Source of the DNA: Verrucomicrobiales bacterium
GTDB lineage: Bacteria > Verrucomicrobiota > Verrucomicrobiia > Limisphaerales > Palsa-1400
Assembly: GCA_028293405.1 (NCBI GenBank)
Contig: JAQGOW010000633.1
Location: forward strand, 1 to 8,157
Length of the DNA: 8,157 bases
Direction of reading: 5' to 3'
The notes under the pieces are model-generated. The model worked only from the letters and a program-made list of their open reading frames with translations, was not told where the DNA came from and ran no database searches. Numbering within the stretch: the first letter of the stretch is position 1; each line of letters opens with the position of its first letter. The translations under genes and the position numbers were made by a program. Shown here piece after piece: positions 1 through 5,703 of the stretch.

Positions 1-183
1 GAATTCGAGCAACTGGACTCCGGCACGGCGCGACGTTTCGAAGGCACAGGATTGGGCTTGGCATTGACAAAGAAGATCATCGAATTCCAAGGTGGCCGTA
101 TCAGTGTGGAAAGCCAACCCGGCAAGGGCAGCGTATTCACAGTTGTGCTGCCCTTGGTGACGAGCGAAGGGAAGGCGGAGTGA
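1..183 (+). CDS. Histidine kinase, C-terminal fragment (HATPase_c end)
   Basis: This is the last 60 residues of a sensor histidine kinase, cut by the window's left edge. The visible part is the end of the HATPase_c ATP-binding domain. It starts with FEQLDSG, which fits the F-box region, and continues with the G2-box GTGLGLAL at residues 16-23. It then has the usual [21 protein letters not shown] ending found in ATP-lid kinases of the HPK1 type. The kinase would autophosphorylate on a histidine and pass the phosphate to a receiver. The stop TGA at 181-183 overlaps the GTG start of the next gene in a GTGA junction, so the two are translationally coupled. The adjacent stand-alone receiver is the obvious partner. 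The sensor domain and the phosphoacceptor histidine lie outside the window, so neither the stimulus nor the cellular location can be read. Confidence 0.93.
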   Translation, partial: EFEQLDSGTARRFEGTGLGLALTKKIIEFQGGRISVESQPGKGSVFTVVLPLVTSEGKAE

Positions 184-563
184 GCGCCAAAATCCTCGTC
201 GTTGATGACAACCCGACCAACCTCAAGCTTGTCTCCGACGTACTCGCGTTCGAAGGCCATGAGATTCTCAAGGCCGTGGATGCCGAGGAGGCGCAGATCG
301 TTCTCGCCGATACCTTACCAGACTTGATCCTCATGGACATCGCCCTTCCTGGCATGGATGGACTCACTCTCGCTCGCAAACTCAGGGCCGACGGACGCAC
401 CAACCAAATCCGCATCGTTGCGCTGACCGCCTTCGCGATGAAGGGCGACGACCAGAAGGCGTTCGACGCCGGCTGCGACGGCTACATCACCAAGCCCATA
501 GACACACGCAAGCTGCCGGAGCAGGTAGCTGGATTCCTGGCGATGGAAAGGTCAAAGCGGTGA
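180..563 (+). CDS. Stand-alone response regulator receiver (CheY-like)
   Basis: This is a 127-residue protein made of a single REC domain with no output domain. The acidic pocket is D9-D10, the phosphoacceptor is D53 (in [13 protein letters not shown]), the switch threonine is T83 and the invariant lysine is K105 (in YITKP). All key residues are present, so it should be phosphorylatable. The start is GTG at 180, chosen because it lies in a GTGA overlap with the preceding kinase stop, because a purine-rich GGGAAGGCGGAG tract lies directly upstream, and because [10 protein letters not shown] is the usual family N-terminus. Receivers of this type (DivK-like: [16 protein letters not shown]) often act as phosphorelay intermediates or as allosteric partners of kinases. 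Placement between two kinase genes fits a relay or cross-talk role, but the actual partner is an inference. It ends in a second GTGA overlap with the hybrid kinase gene. Confidence 0.95.
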   Translation: MSAKILVVDDNPTNLKLVSDVLAFEGHEILKAVDAEEAQIVLADTLPDLILMDIALPGMDGLTLARKLRADGRTNQIRIVALTAFAMKGDDQKAFDAGCDGYITKPIDTRKLPEQVAGFLAMERSKR

Positions 564-1756
564 ACATTCTCGTTGTTGACGACATTGCCACCAATCGGAA
601 ACTCCTGAAGGTGACGCTTGAGGCCGAGGGCCACACCTCGCTTGAAGCCGCCGACGGCGTCGACGCCCTAAAAATTCTCGCCCATCAAACGGTGGACGCC
701 GTGATCTCTGACATCCTAATGCCAAACATGGACGGCTTCCGCCTCTGCCATGCTCTGAGGAAGAGCCCACAGCTGCACGCCCTTCCTTTCATCATCTACA
801 CCGCCACCTATACGTCGCCCGAAGACATGAAGCTGGCGCAGACCGTCGGCGCGGATAAGTACATCACCAAGCCCGCACCGACCTCAGACATACTCAATGC
901 GCTGCGGGAAGTGATGGACAAGAAGGCTGCACGCCCAATGCCAGTCGCTGCGCCCGTGGAGGAAGCCTATGTACTCCAGCAATACAGTCAGGCGCTGGTA
1001 AACAAGCTGGAGGAGAAAAACGCCGAGTTGGCGGAAGCGAATCAGGCCTTGAAACGAACCGAAGAACGACTGCGGGCCTTGACACAACGCGTGGTGCAGG
1101 CGCAGGAAGCCGAGCAGGGGCGCGTGTCTCGCGAATTGCACGACACCATCACCCAAACACTCTGCGCCGTCCTTTTGCGCAGCCAGGTGCTAGCGGGAAA
1201 ACTTCCGGCGCACAACAAGGTTGCCAAGGGAGAGGCGATAGAACTCTGCGAGATGATCGGTAAGACGGTCGACGAAGTAGAGCGGATCTCACGTAATCTG
1301 AGGCCCGTTGTTTTGGACCAACTAGGTTTGGTAGCTGGTCTGCACGATGCCAGCACGGAGTTCACGAATCAGACGGGCGTGTCCGTTAAAGTGGACTGTG
1401 TGAAGTTGGCCCGGCGCCTGCCCGCCGACACCGAGTTGGCGCTCTATCGTATCCTCCAGGAAACTTTAAAAAATGTGGAGAAACACGCTCGCGCCCGTCA
1501 CGTAATAGTGCAACTGACGAAGCCGGGCAACATCGTCCAGTTGACGATCAATGACGACGGGATTGGCTTCGATCCCGATCATCACCCCGCCAAACGAAAA
1601 GGCAGGGGTGGGCTGGGTCTGCTCGGTATGCGCGAGCGGGCGACCTATGTGGGCGGAACCTTCACGGTCAAATCCGTTCGCCGTGGCGGCACAGAAATCG
1701 AAATCCGCATTCCCGTGCCGCCGGGTGCCACAGCGGCTGAATCAACTCACTTATGA
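560..1756 (+). CDS. Hybrid receiver-HisKA_3 histidine kinase (NarX/DegS-like core)
   Basis: This cytoplasmic protein of 398 residues has no predicted membrane segment. An N-terminal REC domain spans about 1-120, with D7-D8, phosphoacceptor D51 (SDILMPNMDG), switch T81 and K104 (ITKP). A coiled-coil linker covers about 137-175. A HisKA_3 dimerisation domain follows, with the H-box RELHDTITQTL and phosphoacceptor H194. A HATPase_c domain of the NarL-partner type ends the protein, with the N-box around E301-N305-H309, the G1 motif NDDGIGFD at 331-338 and the G2 motif GRGGLGLLGMRER at 348-360. Kinases with HisKA_3 normally phosphorylate NarL/FixJ regulators, and exactly such a regulator is encoded next, overlapping by ATGA. 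The N-terminal receiver suggests its activity is set by an upstream kinase, possibly the truncated one at the window start. The GTG start at 560 is supported by the GTGA overlap. Residues 1-160 are a close paralogue of the protein encoded at 4605-5405. Confidence 0.95.
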   Translation: MNILVVDDIATNRKLLKVTLEAEGHTSLEAADGVDALKILAHQTVDAVISDILMPNMDGFRLCHALRKSPQLHALPFIIYTATYTSPEDMKLAQTVGADKYITKPAPTSDILNALREVMDKKAARPMPVAAPVEEAYVLQQYSQALVNKLEEKNAELAEANQALKRTEERLRALTQRVVQAQEAEQGRVSRELHDTITQTLCAVLLRSQVLAGKLPAHNKVAKGEAIELCEMIGKTVDEVERISRNLRPVVLDQLGLVAGLHDASTEFTNQTGVSVKVDCVKLARRLPADTELALYRILQETLKNVEKHARARHVIVQLTKPGNIVQLTINDDGIGFDPDHHPAKRKGRGGLGLLGMRERATYVGGTFTVKSVRRGGTEIEIRIPVPPGATAAESTHL

Positions 1757-2430
1757 AACGAATTACTGTCCTGCTGGCTGACGACCACACGATCGTTCGC
1801 GAGGGGATTCGAAAGTTGCTGGAGTTGGAAAAAGATATTCAGATAGTCGGCGAAGCGGATGACGGCCGCCAGGCGGTGGCCCTGGTAAAAAAATTTCGTC
1901 CCGCCGTGGTGTTGATGGACATCGCGATGCCGCTGCTCAATGGTTTAGAAGCTACCCGGCAGATTCGCAAAGACGTGCCCGACACCAAGGTTCTCATTCT
2001 CTCCGCGCATGGTCATGCCGCTTTCGTCAAACAAGTGACCGAGTTGGGCGCCGCAGGATTTTTGCTCAAACAAACGTCTTCAGCCGTTCTGGCGACCGCG
2101 ATTCGCGAAGTCCAAAAAGGAAACACGTTTTTCAGCCCGGCCATTGCCAGGCAACTACTCGGTCGCGACCCGAAGTCGCTGGGGCGAAGCGGGCAATTCA
2201 AGAACAAAAGCAACCACCTGAGTTCGCGCGAGATGGAGGTGCTCCAATTGATAGCCGAAGGTCAGGCCAACAAACAAGTTGCCGCCGAACTGGGCGTGAG
2301 CTTCAAAACCGTGGACAAACATCGGCAGCATCTTATGGGTAAGCTCAATATCCATGACGTCGCGGGCTTGACCCGCTACGCCATCGCCGAAGGTATCATC
2401 GAGAGCAGCGAACGGGTGCCGATCGGCTAG
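1753..2430 (+). CDS. NarL/FixJ-family response regulator (REC + LuxR HTH)
   Basis: This is a 225-residue DNA-binding response regulator of standard family length. The REC domain occupies about 3-120, with D10-D11, phosphoacceptor D56 (VVLMDIAMP), switch S84 (LILSAH) and K106 (FLLKQ). A LuxR-type helix-turn-helix lies at about 156-211, starting with LSSREMEVLQLIAEG and carrying the recognition region GVSFKTVDKHRQHLMGKL. The start ATG at 1753 overlaps the stop of the hybrid kinase in an ATGA junction. With the HisKA_3 kinase immediately upstream, this forms a classic cognate pair. It is the last gene of the operon and the only one with a DNA-binding output. Regulators of this family bind inverted repeats as dimers. 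A perfect palindrome lies 79 bp after its stop codon, in front of the DUF3494 genes, but whether this protein binds it is inference. Confidence 0.96.
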   Translation: MKRITVLLADDHTIVREGIRKLLELEKDIQIVGEADDGRQAVALVKKFRPAVVLMDIAMPLLNGLEATRQIRKDVPDTKVLILSAHGHAAFVKQVTELGAAGFLLKQTSSAVLATAIREVQKGNTFFSPAIARQLLGRDPKSLGRSGQFKNKSNHLSSREMEVLQLIAEGQANKQVAAELGVSFKTVDKHRQHLMGKLNIHDVAGLTRYAIAEGIIESSERVPIG

Positions 2431-2615
2431 CCTACAACTGTCTTCGCGGTTTTGTCTCGCCGGTCTCGGCCTCCCCTTGGTGTACGGACTTTGGAAAAAA
2501 ACGATCCATGGGGGATATCCCCCACGGTGAACCCCCAAATAGCCCCCGCGCGCCTGCCAGTCTATTTTTGTGCAGATGGTTAAACAAACAACCATCAAAA
2601 CCAAAAAACAAAAAT
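2431..2615 (+). promoter_or_regulatory. Intergenic control region before the DUF3494 pair
   Basis: This 185-bp gap lies between the regulator gene and the first DUF3494 gene. It contains a perfect palindrome, three C5 runs at 2519, 2532 and 2543 (spacings 13 and 11 bp), and a T-rich stretch at 2561-2569 that could sit near a -10 element. From 2580 to 2617 there is no G, so the transcript just before the AUG should be almost unstructured. No convincing sigma-70 -35/-10 pair was found and no Shine-Dalgarno site precedes the ATG at 2616. That the promoter of the downstream genes lies here is inferred from position. Confidence 0.5.
2509..2524. promoter_or_regulatory. Perfect 16-bp palindrome, candidate operator
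   Basis: TGGGGGATATCCCCCA is fully self-complementary and lies 107-92 bp upstream of the first DUF3494 start codon. Its right arm begins a series of CCCCC runs about one helical turn apart. A two-fold symmetric site of this size is what a dimeric LuxR-type regulator would recognise, and such a regulator is encoded just upstream. The palindrome itself is directly visible. Its use as an operator is inference; as RNA its 4-nt ATAT centre would also allow a small hairpin. Confidence 0.5.
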
Positions 2616-3407
2616 ATGAATATTACTCCTGAACTAAAGCGTGCAGTCAGTGCCCCCATGCGACTGGCCTGTGCCGTGTCACAAAGGAAATTCCGCGTGA
2701 GTCTGCTCGCCGCGCTGGTGGTGTCACTTGCCAGCGCCTCCCTAGGAATGGCCGCGCTGGTACCGGTCAATCTAAGATCGGCAGGTAGTTTCGTAATTCT
2801 CTCAAAAACCGGAATCACCGACGTCTATGCATCCGCTATTGTTGGCAATGTCGGAACAAGTCCAATCACCGGGGCAGCCCTCCTGCTGGCTTGTAATGAA
2901 GTGGCTGGGTCAATCTACACCGTGGATGCGGCCGGCCCGGCTTGCGAGGTGATCAACCCCTCCTTTTTGACTACGGCGATCAGCGACATGCAGACGGCTT
3001 ACACCGATGCGGCTGGACGAAAAAATCCAAATGTCACTGAACTTGGGGCAGGAAATATCAACGCGATGACGATCCCTCCCGGGCTCTACAAATGGAGCAG
3101 TTCGGTTGGAATACCCATTGTGGTCACGCTCGCGGGCGGCCCAAATGATGTTTGGATTTTTCAGATCGCGGGAAATCTCACCGTTGGCAACCGCGCCCAA
3201 GTTATTCTGCGGGGCGGTGCTAAGGCCAAGAACGTCTTCTGGCAAGTCGCCGGCCAGACGACCTTGGGAACGACAGCTAACTTCAAGGGAGTTGTATTGT
3301 GTCAAACCTTGATTGCCATGAACACAGGCGCGGTGCTGAACGGGCGCGCGCTGGCGCAGACGGCGGTGACACTACAGATGAATGCCGTAACTCAGCCGGC
3401 TAACTAA
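2616..3407 (+). CDS. Secreted DUF3494 (ice-binding-like) protein 1
   Basis: This exported protein of 263 residues belongs to the DUF3494 beta-solenoid family. That family includes ice-binding proteins and adhesin-like surface proteins. A Sec signal peptide is visible: a long basic n-region (MNITPELKRAV, then QRKFR), a hydrophobic core at about 29-43, and probable cleavage after G44-M45-A46. The mature part shows family signatures: AGSFVILSKTGIT (56-68), AYTDAAGR (128-135), PGLYKW (155-160), GGPNDVWIFQIAG (174-186), KNVFWQVAG (205-213) and NGRALAQTAVTL (242-253). C93 and C110 flank the cap loop and could form a disulphide. The start at 2616 is preferred over in-frame 2508 because the latter would prefix 36 atypical residues and place coding sequence over the palindrome. 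No Shine-Dalgarno site is seen. Actual ice binding is not shown by the sequence. It lacks the C-terminal tail present in its tandem paralogue. Confidence 0.92.
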   Translation: MNITPELKRAVSAPMRLACAVSQRKFRVSLLAALVVSLASASLGMAALVPVNLRSAGSFVILSKTGITDVYASAIVGNVGTSPITGAALLLACNEVAGSIYTVDAAGPACEVINPSFLTTAISDMQTAYTDAAGRKNPNVTELGAGNINAMTIPPGLYKWSSSVGIPIVVTLAGGPNDVWIFQIAGNLTVGNRAQVILRGGAKAKNVFWQVAGQTTLGTTANFKGVVLCQTLIAMNTGAVLNGRALAQTAVTLQMNAVTQPAN

Positions 3408-3418
3408 CGACATAAACG

Positions 3419-3442
3419 CGCTGCCCAAAAAATTGGGCAGCG
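3419..3442 (+). terminator. Strong hairpin after DUF3494 gene 1, no T-tract
   Basis: A perfect 10-bp stem, CGCTGCCCAA with TTGGGCAGCG, closes an AAAA loop 12 nt after the stop codon. It is very stable, but what follows (CCCGCTCC) is not T-rich. It may be an intrinsic terminator of weak efficiency, or a 3'-end stabilising hairpin that lets the two DUF3494 genes be expressed at different levels. Confidence 0.5.
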
Positions 3443-3490
3443 CCCGCTCCACACAAACCAACACGTAGCCCCGCGTATCGCATCAGGGGG

Positions 3491-3527
3491 AAATCAACCA
3501 AACCCAAACCAAACCCAAAATTTAGAA
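3491..3527 (+). promoter_or_regulatory. A/C-rich, G-free leader of DUF3494 gene 2 with 11-bp tandem repeat
   Basis: Bases 3491-3524 contain no G. Within them AACCAAACCCA occurs twice in perfect tandem (3496-3506 and 3507-3517). There is no Shine-Dalgarno site before the ATG at 3528. The layout matches the G-free tract before the first DUF3494 gene and suggests start-codon recognition on an unstructured A-rich leader. That mechanism is inferred. Confidence 0.4.
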
Positions 3528-4511
3528 ATGAAAATCAACTCACCAATATTTGTAGTAAATGCAGCAAAACAGGTTCGCCTGGGCCTTGTCCTCGCCATGG
3601 CAGTGATCTTCCAGCACCTGAATGCGACTGCAGCGCAAGCACCAGTCGACCTTGGCACGGCTGGCAATTTTGTCATTCTGGCAAAATCCGGAATCTCAAC
3701 CGTTCCGACCTCGGCGGTTACTGGGGATATTGGAGTGAGTCCGATTGACTCGACTGCCATCACCGGATTTTCACTAAACCTTACCGCCGGCAGTGCATTT
3801 GCGACCTCAGCGCAAATTACCGGAAAAGTTTACGCGCCCGGCTATGCGTCGCCCACTCCTGCCAACCTGACCACGGCCGTCGGCGATATGGAAACCGCCT
3901 ACACTGACGCCGCTGGCCGCTCTTTACCCGATTTCACGGAACTGGGCGCCGGAGAGATTGGCGGTCTAACGCTTGTTCCCGGTCTCTACAAGTGGGGCAC
4001 CGATGTTTTGATCTCCACGGATGTTACTCTCAACGGCGGCCCCAACGATGTCTGGATCTTCCAAATCGCGGGGAAAATCACCCAGGCGAGCAGCACGCAA
4101 GTTCATCTCACTGGTGGTGCGCTGGCCGCCAACGTCTTCTGGCAGGCTTTCGGGGACGTCACTCTTGGATCGACTGCTCACTTTGAAGGAATCATCATGG
4201 CCCAAACCTCAATCAGTCTTGGAACTGGCGCATCGATTAAAGGCAGGTTGTTGGCCCAGACCGCAGTTACTCTTAAAGCCAATACAGTAACTGCTCCAAG
4301 TGCAATAAATAACCCGTTTACGTTGGTTTCTGCGGCCACGGCCACCGGTTTATTCACGAAAGCTGCAGGGCAATCGGTTGATCTTAAAACCAAGACCATA
4401 TCGGTTCCGAAGTTAGGCAACATGCGATTCTATCGTGTCATCGCCGACACAGCATTGACCATTACGAGAATCACCATTTCTGGTGGCAACGTGGTGATAA
4501 CGTATAACTAA
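3528..4511 (+). CDS. Secreted DUF3494 (ice-binding-like) protein 2 with C-terminal tail
   Basis: This is a 327-residue exported tandem paralogue of the preceding gene. The signal peptide has basic residues at K14 and R17, a hydrophobic core at about 18-29, and cleavage near A35-A38. The DUF3494 solenoid runs from about 39 to 257. Its signatures are LGTAGNFVILAKSGIST (42-58), GDIGVSPIDSTAITGF (66-81), AYTDAAGR (124-131), PGLYKW (151-156), GGPNDVWIFQIAG (170-182), ANVFWQ (201-206) and GRLLAQTAVTLK (239-250). The cap-loop region is the common YAPGYASPTPANL type, unlike the cysteine-containing loop of paralogue 1. Residues 260-327 form an extra tail ending MRFYRVIADTALTITRIT and GGNVVITYN. That ending resembles C-termini I recall from verrucomicrobial secreted proteins, and it may be a small beta module for attachment or sorting (inference). 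Ice binding is possible but not demonstrated. Confidence 0.93.
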   Translation: MKINSPIFVVNAAKQVRLGLVLAMAVIFQHLNATAAQAPVDLGTAGNFVILAKSGISTVPTSAVTGDIGVSPIDSTAITGFSLNLTAGSAFATSAQITGKVYAPGYASPTPANLTTAVGDMETAYTDAAGRSLPDFTELGAGEIGGLTLVPGLYKWGTDVLISTDVTLNGGPNDVWIFQIAGKITQASSTQVHLTGGALAANVFWQAFGDVTLGSTAHFEGIIMAQTSISLGTGASIKGRLLAQTAVTLKANTVTAPSAINNPFTLVSAATATGLFTKAAGQSVDLKTKTISVPKLGNMRFYRVIADTALTITRITISGGNVVITYN

Positions 4512-4523
4512 GCAAATCTGACA

Positions 4524-4573
4524 TTCTGCAATTCTGGCCAGGGCTGATGATTATGCGCTCCAGAATTTCAGAA
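4524..4573 (+). terminator. Long-stem hairpin after DUF3494 gene 2
   Basis: The arms 4524-4537 and 4560-4573 pair over 14 positions with a single mismatch (C4529/T4568), around a 22-nt loop. The 8-bp inner part is AATTCTGG with CCAGAATT. It lies 12 nt after the stop and 31 nt before the next start. The sequence after it (AAAAGTCTT) is not a U-tract, so it is either an atypical terminator or an attenuator/processing hairpin upstream of the receiver gene. Confidence 0.42.
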
Positions 4574-4604
4574 AAGTCTTGCTGGCGAAGAAAAGGCCAA
4601 AGCC

Positions 4605-5405
4605 ATGAACATTCTCATTGTTGACGACATCGCCACGAACCGGAAACTCCTGAAGGTGACGCTTGAGGCCGAGGGCCACACCACGGTTCAAGCCGCCGAC
4701 GGTGTCGAGGCCCTGCAAGTTCTCGCCCATGAAACGGTGGACGCCGTCATCTCCGACATCCTCATGCCGAACATGGACGGCTTCCGACTCTGCCTAGAGG
4801 TTCGGAAGAGCGAGCGGTTCCACGCCCTCCCATTTATCGTCTACACCAGCACCTATACTTCGCCTGATGACGTGAAGTTGGCGCAGACCGTTGGTGCCGA
4901 CAAATACCTCACCAAGCCCGCGCCTGCTGCCGACATACTCAATGCGCTGCGGGAAGTGATGCACACGTCGGCTGCGCGACCGGTGCTATCCGCGCCGGCT
5001 GTGGAGGAAACCTATGTGCTCCAGCAATACAGCCAAACGCTGGTTAATAAGTTGGAGGAGAAGAACACTGAACTTAACGACGCGTTGGACAAGCTTCAAC
5101 GGGCGCATGAACGCATCGTGGTATTGAATTCCAATTTGGAACGCCGGGTCCAGGAACGCACCGCAGAGCTTGAAACCGCAAACCGGGAGTTGTCCCACGC
5201 CCTTTCAGAAGTTAAACAGTTGAATGCATTGCTGCCCATTTGCAGCTATTGCAAAAAAATCCGTGACGACAACGATTACTGGCAATCCGTCGAGGGCTAC
5301 ATCAGCCAGCACACCAACGCGCACTTCACCCACGGCATATGTCCGGAATGTCTTCAGACGGAATTAAAGATAATTCGGGCAGGTAACGGTCACCGGCAGG
5401 GCTGA
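4605..5405 (+). CDS. Receiver-coiled-coil protein with C-terminal four-cysteine (zinc-like) module
   Basis: This cytoplasmic protein has 266 residues. The REC domain spans about 1-120 with D7-D8, phosphoacceptor D51, T81 and K104, all intact. A long coiled coil at about 145-208 includes NLERRVQERTAELETANREL, a linker typical of histidine kinases and PAS proteins. The C-terminal module (about 209-251) has PICSYCKKIRDDNDYWQ and HGICPECLQ, with C213, C216, C246 and C249 spaced like a zinc-binding C4 site. I know this module from many bacterial receiver and PAS proteins, but not with a proven function. No H-box or ATP-binding motifs are present, so it is not a kinase. By hand count 126 of 160 N-terminal residues match the hybrid kinase at 560-1756. 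The ATG at 4605 is preceded by an AAAAGG purine tract 8 nt upstream. It is probably phosphorylated by the same kinases (inference). Confidence 0.9.
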   Translation: MNILIVDDIATNRKLLKVTLEAEGHTTVQAADGVEALQVLAHETVDAVISDILMPNMDGFRLCLEVRKSERFHALPFIVYTSTYTSPDDVKLAQTVGADKYLTKPAPAADILNALREVMHTSAARPVLSAPAVEETYVLQQYSQTLVNKLEEKNTELNDALDKLQRAHERIVVLNSNLERRVQERTAELETANRELSHALSEVKQLNALLPICSYCKKIRDDNDYWQSVEGYISQHTNAHFTHGICPECLQTELKIIRAGNGHRQG

Positions 5406-5417
5406 TAACTTTCCCCT

Positions 5418-5624
5418 GTGATAAACGATTGGGGATCACCTTCCGTAGCTTTGCTTGTCACAGATTTTTCTTATAAATCGTTAGCCATTGGTCTTCCGTT
5501 TGATGTCCAAAATGGTGTCTGGACCACTTTGGGTAAACAAGTGTCGATCCCCCAGGGGCGCTCTTATTATGCTTGCTCCATCAGAATAAACGATGAGAAC
5601 AAATTTTTATCGATTCACACCTAA
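5418..5624 (+). CDS. Doubtful short ORF, unrecognised
   Basis: This 68-codon open frame starts at GTG and sits in the otherwise empty 298-bp gap between the receiver protein and the lipoprotein gene. There is no Shine-Dalgarno site, no recognisable motif, no signal peptide and no membrane segment. Its composition is more AT-rich than the flanking genes. Alternatives are non-coding sequence or the decayed remnant of a larger gene. Apart from this ORF, 5406-5703 shows nothing I can support. The 5625-5703 part is a low-G leader running to the lipoprotein ATG. Confidence 0.15.
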   Translation: MINDWGSPSVALLVTDFSYKSLAIGLPFDVQNGVWTTLGKQVSIPQGRSYYACSIRINDENKFLSIHT

Positions 5625-5703
5625 GAATCAAAGTCGCTAAGGTGCGCGGGTCCAATCAAACTGAACCAACAAACGAGTCAAAGATTCGCCTGAAATCCAA
5701 ACT

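Noticed and set aside
2155..2604. Minus-strand open frame over the end of the regulator gene and the palindrome
   Set aside because: It overlaps the LuxR helix-turn-helix coding sequence, and its translation has no recognisable motif, so it is a shadow frame.
2508..2615. Upstream in-frame start for the first DUF3494 gene
   Set aside because: The added 36 residues are proline- and lysine-rich with no signal-peptide character, and they would overlap the palindrome. ATG 2616 precedes a proper n-region and hydrophobic core.
5412..5435. TCCCC...GGGGA inverted repeat after the receiver-C4 gene as a terminator
   Set aside because: It has only five pairs around a 14-nt loop and no T-tract, so it is not distinguishable from chance.
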